Shown: in pieces, positions 1-8,388 of the stretch
Layout of the letters: every line of letters begins with the position of its first letter
Numbering within the stretch: the first letter of the stretch is position 1
Source: Mycolicibacillus trivialis
GTDB taxonomy: Bacteria > Actinomycetota > Actinomycetes > Mycobacteriales > Mycobacteriaceae
Direction: 5' to 3'
Assembly: GCF_002102395.1 (NCBI RefSeq)
Contig: NZ_LQPZ01000018.1
Span: 49,395-113,394 of the forward strand
Length of the DNA stretch: 64,000 nt
Notes under the pieces: generated by a model
Database searches by the model: none
What the model was told of the DNA's origin: nothing
The model's input: the letters and a program-made list of their open reading frames with translations, nothing else
Made by a program: the position numbers and the translations under genes

Positions 1-863
1 GTCTCCACCGCACCCTGGTTCAGCGCCGAGCACACCGCGGCCAGCCCCTCGGCGGCCAGGCCGTCGGGCCGGTCGACCTCGGCACGGAACCGTTGCACCA
101 CCGCGTCGATCTCGTTCAGCCTGCGCTTGAGCAGTTCGGCCTCGATCCGATCCTGTATCTCGGTCAGGTCGTGGCCGCTGTCGCGGGCCCCCACGTCGAG
201 CACCACCACCCGCTCGGCGATCCGGTCCGGCAGCTCGGCGATGAGGTCGCTGCGGGCCTGAACCTCGCCGACCACGAAGACCGGGTCGGCCCCGGCATCG
301 TCGACGAGTTCGGTGACCCGCACCGCGACGGCGCGGATGTTCTTGCGGGCCGCCTCCTCGCTGCGCGGCTGCGGATCCTTGTAGCCGGCGGACTCCGCGC
401 CGGCGGCCTTGTGCACCGGATAGCCGCCACCGTCGACCGTCTCGGCCGCCAGTCTGCCGTCGCGGTGGACGGTGAGGTCGGCGCCGCGATGGTCGACGGC
501 CGCCAGCAGGTACGCCGACGTGTCATAGCCGTGCGTGATCAGCGGAACCAGATAAGGCAGCGGCGACACCCGAACGGTCGGGGGCGTCGGCCGGATCAGG
601 TGCTCGTTGAGCAACACACCCCCGGAGTCGGCGATGATCGCGCGCCCGCTGGCTCCGACCGGCGAGCGCAGCTCGAACACGGCGCGCTCGACAGCGCTGA
701 TCACGGTCTCGTCGGCGTCGTGCTCGGCCAGTTCGTCGCGCAGCGCCCGCCACCTCAGCTCCAGTTGCGTCGCGGCGTCCTCGGTGTCGTGCGAATCCTC
801 GAAATAGATCGATGCGAAGGGCCGCTTCCCGGCCAGCAGCGATCGCAAGCGTTCAGCGTCCAT
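1..863 (-). CDS. Rv2629-like protein, eRF1-like (baeRF) family, 3' end outside the window
   Basis: The reading frame opens at an ATG on the minus strand (861-863) and stays open to the window edge, so about 287 residues are visible and the C-terminus is missing. It begins MDAERLRSLLAGKRPF and includes the stretch ASIYFEDSHDTEDA. This resembles M. tuberculosis Rv2629 (about 374 residues), placed in a family related to eukaryotic release factor eRF1 and proposed to act on stalled ribosomes. The family link is from memory of Rv2629 and no catalytic motif was verified. It is divergent from the DUF1360 gene with about 80 bases between them. Confidence 0.75.
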   Translation of the reverse strand, partial: MDAERLRSLLAGKRPFASIYFEDSHDTEDAATQLELRWRALRDELAEHDADETVISAVERAVFELRSPVGASGRAIIADSGGVLLNEHLIRPTPPTVRVSPLPYLVPLITHGYDTSAYLLAAVDHRGADLTVHRDGRLAAETVDGGGYPVHKAAGAESAGYKDPQPRSEEAARKNIRAVAVRVTELVDDAGADPVFVVGEVQARSDLIAELPDRIAERVVVLDVGARDSGHDLTEIQDRIEAELLKRRLNEIDAVVQRFRAEVDRPDGLAAEGLAAVCSALNQGAVE

Positions 864-909
864 ACCGGATCGGGTTGCCGGGGTGCGCGGCGATCAAACG
901 TGCGGCCGT

Positions 910-935
910 GATTGCCGCGCACTGGTTGCGGGTAG
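910..935 (+). promoter_or_regulatory. SigF-type promoter for the DUF1360 gene
   Basis: GATT (910-913), 16 nt spacer, GGGTAG (930-935). The GTG at 946 follows the -10 by 10 nt, so the transcript would be nearly leaderless. The -35 has one mismatch to GTTT and the -10 one mismatch to GGGTAT. Confidence 0.5.
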
Positions 936-945
936 ACGTCGTGCT

Positions 946-1491
946 GTGCAGGAGAACACCCCGCTGCCCGACGCCCTCGTCGGTAAAGCCAAGGCGGAAG
1001 CCGATGCCTACCGCGGCGATCAGCCACGCCCGCTGGGCGGTTATGCCGTCGTGCTCGGCGTCTATACCGCGCTGGTGGGCCTCATCGCAGTGCTGGCCGC
1101 CGCCACCGGCCGAGTACTGCCGGAGCGCTGGCGGGCCCAGGACCTGCTGCTGTTGACGGTGGGCACCCACAAACTGTCCCGCACGCTGTCCAAGGACGCG
1201 GTGACCAGTCCGCTGCGGGCGCCGGTGGCCCGCTACGCCGAAACCGGCGGGCCGGCCGAGGTCAACGAGGAGGTCCGTCGGGACGGGCCGCTGCGCCACA
1301 GCCTGGGTGAGTTGTTGACCTGCCCGTTCTGCCTGGACATGTGGGCTGCGACCGCATTCGTCATCGGCCTGCTGTTCGCCCCGCGGCTGACCCGGTTGGT
1401 GGCCGGCGGTTTCAGCGCGGTGGCCGGGGCGGACTTCCTGCAACTCGGCTACGCCTATGCCCAGAAGCTGGCCGAACGGCACAGTGACTGA
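946..1491 (+). CDS. DUF1360 family membrane protein
   Basis: This 181-residue protein has the DUF1360 hallmarks HKLSRTLSKDAVTSPLRAP near residue 65 and LLTCPFCLDMW near residue 125, the latter with two cysteines. Two clear hydrophobic stretches (about residues 30-55 and 128-155) suggest a membrane protein. The frame can be extended to an upstream ATG at 883, but the GTG at 946 was chosen because a SigF-type -10 ends 10 nt before it. Function of the family is unknown. Members often occur beside stress genes in actinobacteria and Bacillus. Confidence 0.75.
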   Translation: MQENTPLPDALVGKAKAEADAYRGDQPRPLGGYAVVLGVYTALVGLIAVLAAATGRVLPERWRAQDLLLLTVGTHKLSRTLSKDAVTSPLRAPVARYAETGGPAEVNEEVRRDGPLRHSLGELLTCPFCLDMWAATAFVIGLLFAPRLTRLVAGGFSAVAGADFLQLGYAYAQKLAERHSD

Positions 1492-1524
1492 TCCATCAAT
1501 CGACTGACCGACTACGGAGGAGCC

Positions 1525-1938
1525 ATGCCCAAGACCACCAGGAGCGGCACACCCAAACGCGACGAGTTGCCCAGCACACTGCAGCGCTCCGACCGCAAAG
1601 CGCAGCGCACGTTCGCCAAGGCCCACGACTCGGCGCTCGACGAATACGGCAGCGAGAGCCGTGCTCACCGAGTCGCTTACGCCGCGCTGAAACACAGTTA
1701 CGAGAAGGTCGGCGATCACTGGGAGGCCAAGGAGCAGCGCGGCCCGTCGGACCGTCGCGCCGAAGGCGGCGGACCGCACAACAGCGGCCCCTCGGCCGAA
1801 GGCGTCGACGCCAACGCCAGTAAACGTCACCTGCTGGAGGTGGCGCGCCGCCTCGACATCACCGGCCGCTCGACGATGAACAAACCCGAGCTGGTCGAGG
1901 CGATCAAAAAGCACAACCGGCGGGTTCGCGGACGCTAA
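1525..1938 (+). CDS. chaB: ChaB domain and Rho_N domain stress protein
   Basis: The 137-residue basic protein joins an N-terminal ChaB domain (about residues 8-75, with PSTLQRSDRKAQRTFAKAHD) to a C-terminal Rho termination factor N-terminal-like helical domain (about 98-137, SKRHLLEVARRLDITGRS), a likely nucleic-acid-binding unit. The start follows a strong GGAGGAG site. In M. smegmatis, as recalled, a chaB gene heads the rsbW-sigF operon; here it is about 6.5 kb away from that operon and follows the DUF1360 gene by 33 nt, so it may be co-transcribed with it. The biochemical role is not established. Confidence 0.8.
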   Translation: MPKTTRSGTPKRDELPSTLQRSDRKAQRTFAKAHDSALDEYGSESRAHRVAYAALKHSYEKVGDHWEAKEQRGPSDRRAEGGGPHNSGPSAEGVDANASKRHLLEVARRLDITGRSTMNKPELVEAIKKHNRRVRGR

Positions 1939-1985
1939 AGTTGTCGTGCGACCGGGTTTAGATTTTCGGCAGCGGGGGCATTGTT

Positions 1986-2753
1986 GTGGTCATGAAAGCA
2001 CGTCACCAGACTCGGTTATTCGCGCAGGTCTTAGGTTCGGCGGCACTCGCCGTCGGCGGCATCGGGGCCCTGGCGCTTTCGTCCACCACTGCGCCGCCCG
2101 CCGCCGCGGCGCAGTGCCCCGACGTGGAGGTCGTGTTCGCCCGCGGCACCGGTGAACCTGCCGGGCCGGGGCCGACCGGGCAGGCCTTCATCGACGCGCT
2201 GGGCTCGCGGCTGGGTGACCGGTCGATGGACGTCTACGCGGTCAACTACCCGGCCACCGACCAGTGGGCCACCGGGGTCGACGGCATCCGCGACGCCGGC
2301 GCCCACATCGTCAATACCGCCAACACCTGCCCGAACACCAAGATGGTGCTCGGCGGCTACTCCCAGGGTGCGGCGGTGATGGGATTCGTCACCTCCGAGG
2401 TGGTGCCCGACGGGGTGGACCCGGCGACGGTGCCCAAACCGCTGGACCCGGCGGTCGCCGAGAACGTGGCCGCGGTGGTGCTCTACTCGATGCCCAACGT
2501 GCGGGCGATGAACTTCCTCAACGAGCCTCCGGTGGCCATCGGGCCGCTCTACCAGGACAAGACGTTGAAGCTGTGCGTGCCCGAGGACGCCGTCTGCTCC
2601 CTGGGCCTGGACTTCAGTGCGCACAACAGCTACGCCAACAACCCGGCGGTGATCAACCAAGGCGCGGACTTCGCCGCCGCCCGCATCAACGGGGTGCCCG
2701 CGGCGCCGGCGCCCAACGAGCCGGTGATCGCGGCGCCGAACTTCGGTAACTGA
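1986..2753 (+). CDS. Secreted cutinase-family esterase
   Basis: A 255-residue cutinase. Residues 1-41 form a Sec signal peptide ending in an Ala-rich AAAA before QCPDVEVVFARGT. The catalytic serine lies in GGYSQGA (about residue 126), the aspartate in CVPEDAVC and the histidine in the SAHNSYAN segment, which completes the cutinase triad. Paired cysteines (QCPD, NTCPN, LCVPEDAVC) fit the usual disulfides. The GTG at 1986 is 7 nt after GGGGGC; an in-frame ATG at 1992 is the alternative. Mycobacterial cutinase-like proteins hydrolyse short esters, lipids or polyesters outside the cell. It converges with the GlnR-like gene. Confidence 0.9.
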   Translation: MVMKARHQTRLFAQVLGSAALAVGGIGALALSSTTAPPAAAAQCPDVEVVFARGTGEPAGPGPTGQAFIDALGSRLGDRSMDVYAVNYPATDQWATGVDGIRDAGAHIVNTANTCPNTKMVLGGYSQGAAVMGFVTSEVVPDGVDPATVPKPLDPAVAENVAAVVLYSMPNVRAMNFLNEPPVAIGPLYQDKTLKLCVPEDAVCSLGLDFSAHNSYANNPAVINQGADFAAARINGVPAAPAPNEPVIAAPNFGN

Positions 2754-2780
2754 TCGCGGTTCGGCACCGGCCTGCTCGAT

Positions 2781-2829
2781 TCTGCGCTGACCACGAGCGC
2801 TTCCCGCACAACACCGTGGTCAGCGCAGA
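2781..2829. terminator. 15-bp perfect inverted repeat between convergent genes
   Basis: TCTGCGCTGACCACG (2781-2795) is repeated in inverse as CGTGGTCAGCGCAGA (2815-2829), with a 19-nt loop and no U tract. It lies between the cutinase end and the GlnR-like end, so a bidirectional terminator is the simplest reading. The loop is long for a terminator, so a protein-binding site is possible. Confidence 0.6.
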
Positions 2830-2862
2830 GTCGATGGCGTGGACCCAGACGGCGTGGACCGA

Positions 2863-3561
2863 TCAGGGCAGCACCGCGACCGGCGCGCGCCGGCCGGCTG
2901 ATACCGGCGCTGACGCGACGGCGCGATAGCCGACCCCGCGGACGGTTTCGACGAGGTGTTCGTGGTCGCAGCCGAGCTTGGCGCGCAGCCGCTGCACATG
3001 GACGTCCACGGTGCGGCGGCTGCCGCAGTGCCCCCAGACCGCGTTCATCAGCCGGCTGCGGGTCACGGCCTGGCCGGCGTGTTCGACCAGGAAAATCAGC
3101 AGCTTGAACTCGGTGATGGTCAGATGCAATTCCCGGCCGGCCAAACTGGCCGAGTAGCCGGCCGGGTGCACGGTGAGTTCACCGAGCCGCAGGGTGCTGT
3201 CGACCGACACCTGCTGCCGTGAGATCGCCAGCCGCAGCCGGGTGTGCAACTCCGCGGTGCCACAGGACTCCAAAAGCACGTCGTCGAGCTGCCAATCCAG
3301 ATCCACGGCCACCAGATCCTCGGGCGCCAGCACCGCCACCACCGCGATCTGCGGGGCTGCGTTCGCCATCACCCGGCAGGCGTGTCGCGCCGCGGCGAGG
3401 TCGGTGCGCCCGTCGATGACCACCACGTCGGCGTCACCACCCCGCGGTGGTGGCGGATCGGACAGCGGGGCGTGCCGTAGCCGGTCGGCGACGACCGGCA
3501 ACGCCGGCACCACCGATGCCGGATCGGCGGCACCGGTGAGCACCAATACGTCCACCGACAT
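2863..3561 (-). CDS. GlnR-like orphan OmpR-family regulator
   Basis: The 232-residue protein has an atypical receiver half (residues 1-110) and an OmpR/PhoB winged helix (about 125-215, with ITEFKLLIFLVEHAG, RSRLMNAVWG and RTVDVHVQRLRAKLG). The receiver fragment VVIDGRTDLAAARH matches the GlnR pattern, a family in which the conserved Asp is used structurally and no partner kinase is known. It is probably a paralogue of the nitrogen regulator GlnR rather than GlnR itself, since the rest of the N-terminal half is divergent. The ATG has GGGAG 8 nt upstream. The target genes are not visible from the sequence. Confidence 0.75.
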   Translation of the reverse strand: MSVDVLVLTGAADPASVVPALPVVADRLRHAPLSDPPPPRGGDADVVVIDGRTDLAAARHACRVMANAAPQIAVVAVLAPEDLVAVDLDWQLDDVLLESCGTAELHTRLRLAISRQQVSVDSTLRLGELTVHPAGYSASLAGRELHLTITEFKLLIFLVEHAGQAVTRSRLMNAVWGHCGSRRTVDVHVQRLRAKLGCDHEHLVETVRGVGYRAVASAPVSAGRRAPVAVLP

Positions 3562-3593
3562 CGACCATGCTCCCTTCGCCCGGTACCCGCTGG

Positions 3594-3618
3594 TTACCCT
3601 GCCCGGCGCGGGTTAACC
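3594..3618 (-). promoter_or_regulatory. Possible SigF-type promoter for the GlnR-like gene
   Basis: On the minus strand: GGTT, 15 nt, GGGTAA, about 32 nt before the start codon. A second GGGTAC lies just downstream at 3582-3587. The -35 and -10 are each imperfect. Confidence 0.35.
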
Positions 3619-3636
3619 CAGGGTTCGAGCCGGCAC

Positions 3637-4815
3637 TCAGGGCTTCAGCAGCACCTTGACCGCGCCGTCGCGCTTCTCCTGGAAGATCCGGTACCCGTGT
3701 GCGGCGTCCTCCAGCGGCAGCTCGTGGGTCGCGAAGGTGTCCACGCCCAACGGGTCGTCGTCGGTGAGCAGGGGCAGGATGTCGTCGACCCAGGGCTTGA
3801 CGTTGGCCTGCCCCATCCGCAGCTGGATCTGTTTGTCGAACAAGGTGAACAACGGCAGCGGGTCCAGTTTGCCGCCGTAGACACCGATCAGGGAGATGGT
3901 GCCGCCGCGGCGTACCGCATCGATCGCGGTGTACAGCGCGGCCAGTCGGTCGATACCGGCGTTCTGGATCAGTGGTCGCGACAGCAGCCGGGGCAGCAGC
4001 GCGGTCAGTCGCTGCACCGCTTGGGCGGCGGACGACCCGTGCGCCTCCATCCCGACCGCGTCGATGACCGCGTCGGTGCCGCGGCCGTCGGTGAGCTCCC
4101 GGACCGCGTCGCCGACCTCGGGTTGGTCGGTGGCGTCGATGATTTCGATCCCGCGGGCGCTGGCCCGCGCCAGCCGCTCGGCCACCAGATCGACGCCGAT
4201 CACCCGGAATCCCAGGTGGCCGGCGATGCGCGCGGCCATGTCACCGATCGGGCCCAACCCGAGCACGGTCACCGACCCCCCGGGTGGAACCGCCGCGTAC
4301 TGCACGGCCTGCCAGGCGGTGGGCAACACGTCGGAGAGGTAGACATACCGGCTGTCCGGCGGCCCGTCCGGTACCGGGATGTGGGTGAACTGGGCCTGCG
4401 GCACCCGCAGGAAGTGTGCTTGGGCGCCGGGGATCTGGCCGTAGAGCTTGGAGTAGCCGAACAGGGCAGCTCCGGTGCCGTACTCGTGCACCTGCGTCGT
4501 CTCGCATTGGGTGGTCAACCGGTCCCGGCACATCACGCAGTGACCGCAGGAGATCTGGAACGGGATCACCACCCGGTCGCCGGCGCGAAGATTGGTCACC
4601 TCCCGGCCGACCTCGCGGACCACGCCGATCGGTTCGTGGCCCATGATGTCGCCGGCCGCCATGAAGGGACCCAGTACCTCGTAGAGATGCAGGTCGGACC
4701 CGCAGATGTTGGTGGTGGTCACCTCGATGATCGCATCGGTGGGTTCCTCGATCACCGGATCGGGAACGGTGTTCACCTCGACGTTGCGGGGTCCCTGCCA
4801 GGTCACGGCGCGCAT
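3637..4815 (-). CDS. Zinc-dependent alcohol/formaldehyde dehydrogenase family protein
   Basis: A 392-residue medium-chain dehydrogenase. It has the catalytic-zinc ligands in NICGSDLHLYE (residue 38 Cys) and GHEPIG, the four-cysteine structural zinc loop (CGHCVMCRDRLTTQC, about residues 90-104) and a Rossmann fold at VLGLGPIGDMAARI (about 184). Length and the long C-terminal half fit the glutathione-independent formaldehyde dehydrogenase-like subgroup. Substrate cannot be told from sequence. It is divergent from the catalase. A GTTT, 15 nt, GGGCAA pair upstream (about 4868-4890, minus strand) is a weak SigF-like candidate, so both genes may answer to the same stress factor. Confidence 0.85.
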   Translation of the reverse strand: MRAVTWQGPRNVEVNTVPDPVIEEPTDAIIEVTTTNICGSDLHLYEVLGPFMAAGDIMGHEPIGVVREVGREVTNLRAGDRVVIPFQISCGHCVMCRDRLTTQCETTQVHEYGTGAALFGYSKLYGQIPGAQAHFLRVPQAQFTHIPVPDGPPDSRYVYLSDVLPTAWQAVQYAAVPPGGSVTVLGLGPIGDMAARIAGHLGFRVIGVDLVAERLARASARGIEIIDATDQPEVGDAVRELTDGRGTDAVIDAVGMEAHGSSAAQAVQRLTALLPRLLSRPLIQNAGIDRLAALYTAIDAVRRGGTISLIGVYGGKLDPLPLFTLFDKQIQLRMGQANVKPWVDDILPLLTDDDPLGVDTFATHELPLEDAAHGYRIFQEKRDGAVKVLLKP

Positions 4816-4903
4816 CAGCGACGTTCTCCGCTCGGCGGCATCGGCTTCGTCATCCCATGGCTATTGCCCTGCGGACGGCCGGCCAAACCGACTCCGGTGC
4901 GTC

Positions 4904-4928
4904 GTTTGCCGCCGGTGCGCGCGGGTAC
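4904..4928 (+). promoter_or_regulatory. SigF-type promoter for katE
   Basis: GTTT (4904-4907), 15 nt, GGGTAC (4923-4928). It is followed by a leader of 34 nt with GAAGGAG before the GTG at 4963. One mismatch to the -10 consensus. Confidence 0.65.
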
Positions 4929-4962
4929 CCGGCCGTCAGACCCCTATCCGGAAGGAGCGGCC

Positions 4963-7065
4963 GTGGATCGCAAACAGCAGCAGTTGGACGACTACCGGGT
5001 CGACCGGGAGTCGGGATATCTGACCACCCAGCAGGGTGTTCGCGTCGACCACACCGACGACGCGTTGAGCGCGGGGGAGCGGGGGCCGACGCTCCTCGAT
5101 GATTTCCACGCCCGCGAGAAGATCACCCACTTCGACCACGAGCGCATCCCTGAGCGGGTGGTGCACGCCCGCGGCGCCGGCGCCTACGGGTACTTCGAGA
5201 CCTACGACGACTGGCTGGCGCCCTACACCGCGGCGAAGTTCCTGACCACACCCGGCAAGCAGACCCCGGTGTTCGTCCGGTTCTCCACCGTCGCCGGCTT
5301 CCGGGGATCGGCGGACACCGTGCGCGACGTACGCGGGTTCGCCACCAAGTTCTACACCGAACAGGGCAACTACGACCTGGTCGGCAACAACTTCCCGGTC
5401 TTCTTCATCCAGGACGGCATCAAGTTCCCCGACTTCGTCCATGCGGTCAAACCCGAACCGGACAACGAGATCCCGCAGGCGCAGTCCGCGCACGACACAC
5501 TCTGGGACTTCGTGGCGCTGCAACCGGAAACGCTGCACACCATCATGTGGCTGATGTCGGACCGGTCGCTGCCGCGCAGCTACCGGATGATGCAGGGCTT
5601 CGGGGTCAACACGTTCCGGTTCGTCAACGCCGACGGCGAAGGCACGTTCGTCAAGTTCCACTGGACGCCCAAACTGGGTGTGCACTCGCTGATCTGGGAC
5701 GAGTGCCAGAAGGTGGCCGGCAAGGATCCCGACTTCAACCGTCGCGATCTGTGGGACGCCATCGAGGCCGGCCAGTACCCGGAGTGGGAGCTCGGGGTGC
5801 AGTTGGTGCCGGAGAGCAAGGAATTCGACTTCGATTTCGACCTGCTCGACGCCACGAAGATCATCCCCGAGGAGCAGGTGCCGGTGCAGCCGGTCGGCAA
5901 GATGGTCCTCAACCGCAACCCGGACAACTTCTTCGCCGAGACCGAGCAGGTCGCGTTCTGCCCGGCCAACGTGGTGCCCGGCATCGACTTCACCAACGAT
6001 CCGCTGCTGCAGTTCCGCAACTTCTCCTACCTGGACACCCAGCTGATCCGGTTGGGCGGGCCCAACTTCGCGCAACTGCCGATCAACCGCCCGATCGCCG
6101 AGGTCCGCAACAACCAGCACGACGGCTACGGCCAGATCACCATCCCGAAAGGCCGGTCGAGCTACTACCAGAACTCCATCGGCGGGGGCTGCCCGGCGAT
6201 GGGCGCCGCCGGCGACCCGGACGTGTTCCGGCACTACACCCAGAAGATCGACGGCCACGCGATCCGCAAACGTGCGGACAGCTTCCAAGACCACTACAGC
6301 CAGGCCCGGATGTTCTGGAAGAGCATGACGCCGGTGGAACAGGAGCACATCGTGGCCGCATACGGCTTCGAGTTGGGCAAGGTGCGCGCCGAGGAGATCC
6401 GCGCCGCGGTCGTCGAACAGATCAATCTCATCGACCATTCGATGGCCGCCCGGGTCGCGGCGCTGCTCGGGCTGCCCGAACCCGAGGAACGTCCCGTCGA
6501 CGACACGATGGCGCCGTCACCGGCGCTGTCGCAGGTGGGTACCGGCAGCGGCGGCATCGAGACCCGCAAGATCGCGGTGCTGGCAGCCGACGGCGTCGAC
6601 GTGGAGGGCACTCGCCGGTTCATCGAGGCGATGGCCGAACGCGGCGCCGTGGCCGAGGTGCTGGCTCCGACCGCGGGCGGCACCCTCGCCGGCGGATCCG
6701 GCGGCGAACTGCCGGTGGACCGGGCGATCAACACGATGGCCTCGGTGCTCTACGACGCGGTGGTGGTGCCCTGCGGAGCGGACTCGATCGCCACCCTGAG
6801 CGGCGACGGCTACGCACTGCATTTCATCACCGAGGCATACAAACACCTCAAGGCGGTGGGAGCCTTTGGCGCCGGGGTAGACCTGTTGCGGCGGATGGAC
6901 TTCGGTGAGCGTCTCGCCGAGGACACCGACGTGGTCGAGGCGCACGGCGTGGTGAGCACCGCCGCAGCCGCGGCCGACCTCGCTGAGCCGTTCTTCGACG
7001 CGTTCGCCACCGTGCTGGCCAAGCACCGGGCCTGGGATCGGCGCACCGAGGCCGTACCGGCCTGA
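4963..7065 (+). CDS. katE: Large-subunit catalase HPII with C-terminal DJ-1/PfpI-like domain
   Basis: The 700-residue protein is a clade-2 haem catalase that breaks down hydrogen peroxide. The distal histidine is in ERVVHARGAGAYGYFE (about residue 66), the distal asparagine in YDLVGNNFPVFF, and the proximal haem tyrosine in FRNFSYLDTQLIRLG (about residue 353). Residues about 530-700 form the flavodoxin-like DJ-1/PfpI domain typical of HPII enzymes (IAVLAADGVDVEGTR; VVVPCGADSIATL). The reading frame extends far upstream, but GTG 4963 is the true start because it follows GAAGGAG and begins the conserved N-terminus. A SigF-type promoter precedes it, as expected for stationary-phase oxidative defence. 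Confidence 0.95.
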   Translation: MDRKQQQLDDYRVDRESGYLTTQQGVRVDHTDDALSAGERGPTLLDDFHAREKITHFDHERIPERVVHARGAGAYGYFETYDDWLAPYTAAKFLTTPGKQTPVFVRFSTVAGFRGSADTVRDVRGFATKFYTEQGNYDLVGNNFPVFFIQDGIKFPDFVHAVKPEPDNEIPQAQSAHDTLWDFVALQPETLHTIMWLMSDRSLPRSYRMMQGFGVNTFRFVNADGEGTFVKFHWTPKLGVHSLIWDECQKVAGKDPDFNRRDLWDAIEAGQYPEWELGVQLVPESKEFDFDFDLLDATKIIPEEQVPVQPVGKMVLNRNPDNFFAETEQVAFCPANVVPGIDFTNDPLLQFRNFSYLDTQLIRLGGPNFAQLPINRPIAEVRNNQHDGYGQITIPKGRSSYYQNSIGGGCPAMGAAGDPDVFRHYTQKIDGHAIRKRADSFQDHYSQARMFWKSMTPVEQEHIVAAYGFELGKVRAEEIRAAVVEQINLIDHSMAARVAALLGLPEPEERPVDDTMAPSPALSQVGTGSGGIETRKIAVLAADGVDVEGTRRFIEAMAERGAVAEVLAPTAGGTLAGGSGGELPVDRAINTMASVLYDAVVVPCGADSIATLSGDGYALHFITEAYKHLKAVGAFGAGVDLLRRMDFGERLAEDTDVVEAHGVVSTAAAAADLAEPFFDAFATVLAKHRAWDRRTEAVPA

Positions 7066-7141
7066 CCGACCCGCCCCGCCCGGCGCAGTGAACGCATAGG
7101 CTCAAGAGACGCTGCACCGCCGCCGACGGAAGGGGATATCC

Positions 7142-7540
7142 GTGTCCGATCAGACCCCGCTGACGAACGGGGAGCCCAGGCGGCGTCGACCGGTGCTGCG
7201 GAACGATCCCACCGTCGGGGTGGCCGCGCGATTCGCGTTGCTGGTCACGGTGGTCGGGGTGGCGGTGCTGCTCGTCGCGGGGTGGTGGGCCAGCGGCTGC
7301 GACAGCGGCGCGATGGGCGGTGCGGCCTGCGGGGTGCCGCAGCGCGCGGCGCTCGCGCTGGCGTCCCCGGTGATCCTGTTCGCCGGTGCGATGCGGGCGT
7401 TCGTGCGGACCTACCGGCGCTACCGCGCGGGTGAGCAGTGGTGGGGTTGGCAGGGCGCCGGGTGGTTCCTGCTGATGCTCTGCTTCGCGATCCTGCTCAT
7501 GTCCGGCGCGCCGATCGCGGGGCCGGCGCTGTTCGATTGA
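7142..7540 (+). CDS. Small membrane protein of unknown function
   Basis: A 132-residue protein with three predicted membrane helices (about residues 28-50, 70-90 and 105-128) and two cysteines in a loop (WASGCDSGAMGGAACG) that may be extracytoplasmic and disulfide-linked. The GTG start follows GGAAGGGG. I do not recognise the family. It is 76 bases downstream of katE and ends before a strong hairpin, so read-through from katE is possible. Confidence 0.7.
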   Translation: MSDQTPLTNGEPRRRRPVLRNDPTVGVAARFALLVTVVGVAVLLVAGWWASGCDSGAMGGAACGVPQRAALALASPVILFAGAMRAFVRTYRRYRAGEQWWGWQGAGWFLLMLCFAILLMSGAPIAGPALFD

Positions 7541-7565
7541 GGGCCGAGACGGTTGCGGGAAAGGG

Positions 7566-7598
7566 AAAAGGGCCCAGCCGTAGCGGCTGAGCCCTTCT
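7566..7598. terminator. Strong hairpin terminator between convergent genes
   Basis: A 13-position stem with one mismatch and a 3-nt loop (arms 7568-7580 and 7584-7596, AAGGGCCCAGCCG against CGGCTGAGCCCTT). Runs of A on the left and TT on the right suit termination in both directions between the membrane protein and csbD. Confidence 0.85.
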
Positions 7599-7648
7599 CG
7601 CGGTAACAGGTTGAGAGAATCCGGCCGGGCAGAGCCCGCGGGACCGGA

Positions 7649-7894
7649 TCAGCTGTCGGGGTCCTGGCTGGCCTTCTGGCGCTGCTCGTCGACCTTCGCC
7701 TCGGCGCGGGACTTCTCGGCCTCCGCTTCCTTCTTGGCGGCGTCGCGCTCGGATTCGGCCTTGTCCTGCTGAGCCTTGCCCTCGCGGATCATGTCGTCGC
7801 GGCCGGTCACCGTACCGACGGCCTCCTTGGCCTTGCCCTTGGCGTCCTCGACGACGCCCTTGATGGCTTCTTCGGCGGCGTTCTTGTCAGTCAT
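7649..7894 (-). CDS. CsbD family stress protein (copy 1)
   Basis: An 81-residue charged protein with the CsbD core AKGKAKEAVGTVTGRDD (about residues 18-34) followed by a long Lys/Glu/Ala helix that ends KASQDPDS. CsbD proteins are abundant general-stress proteins of unknown function; most are about 60 residues, so the C-terminal helix is an extension. It lies 21 nt after the Rho_N gene in the same direction, so they probably form one operon. A close paralogue lies at 18923-19162. Confidence 0.85.
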   Translation of the reverse strand: MTDKNAAEEAIKGVVEDAKGKAKEAVGTVTGRDDMIREGKAQQDKAESERDAAKKEAEAEKSRAEAKVDEQRQKASQDPDS

Positions 7895-7915
7895 GTGTCC
7901 ACCTTCCCAGTGCTG

Positions 7916-8173
7916 CTAGTGGTTTCGCAGTTTCGCGATGAGCTTGCTTTTCGTCAGCTTCGAATAGCCGGACATGCCAAGCTCTTTTGCCCGCTTTTTG
8001 AGCTCAGGGACGGTCCAATCCTGGTAGGACCCCGAACGTCCGCCGCGTTTACCGACTTTCGAGCGGCCACTCGCGGCGGCGGCGTTCGCGATGCGGGCGG
8101 CTTTCTCCTTCGAGTCGCCCTTGTCGCGCAGATCCTGGTAGAGACGCTCGTCCTTGATCGACGAGTTCGGCAT
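7916..8173 (-). CDS. Rho_N domain small basic stress protein
   Basis: An 85-residue basic protein. The N-terminal half (MPNSSIKDERLYQDLRDKG, then EKAARIANAAAASGRS) is the small module often annotated DUF7218; the C-terminal half (VPELKKRAKELGMSGYSKL) is a Rho termination factor N-terminal-like helix-extended-loop-helix. This pattern suggests RNA or DNA binding. The ATG at 8173 was chosen because AAGGAG lies just before it; the frame extends upstream without support. It is divergent from rsbW-sigF and leads into csbD. Confidence 0.8.
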   Translation of the reverse strand: MPNSSIKDERLYQDLRDKGDSKEKAARIANAAAASGRSKVGKRGGRSGSYQDWTVPELKKRAKELGMSGYSKLTKSKLIAKLRNH

Positions 8174-8218
8174 CTCCTTCTCCTTTCCGCGCTGAATCTT
8201 CCCGACCCGCACACCGGA

Positions 8219-8244
8219 GTGCCCGCTGCGGGATCGGTCTAAAC
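8219..8244 (-). promoter_or_regulatory. Possible SigF-type promoter for Rho_N-csbD
   Basis: On the minus strand: GTTT (8241-8244), 16 nt, GGGCAC (8219-8224), 45 nt before the ATG. The -10 has two mismatches. It sits back to back with the rsbW-sigF promoter. Confidence 0.4.
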
Positions 8245-8264
8245 ATCGAATCGTCGAGGCGGGG

Positions 8265-8289
8265 GTTAACGGCTGGGACAAATGGGTAT
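8265..8289 (+). promoter_or_regulatory. Autoregulatory SigF-type promoter of rsbW-sigF
   Basis: GTTA (8265-8268), 15 nt, GGGTAT (8284-8289), with a leader of about 90 nt before the rsbW GTG. The position agrees with the known positive autoregulation of mycobacterial sigF. Confidence 0.7.
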
Positions 8290-8388
8290 CAATCCGGCGG
8301 CGTCGGAAAGCGCCACGCGGAGCGATCGCGCAGGGCGATAATGTCGCGGCGGTAACCCCGAGGAGATCAACGGCCGGGAGGGCAACTC

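Noticed and set aside
4936..6438. 500-residue ORF on the minus strand opposite katE
   Set aside because: It lies wholly inside the catalase gene, which has all haem and active-site motifs. Long antisense frames are expected at this GC content. No known motif was seen in it.
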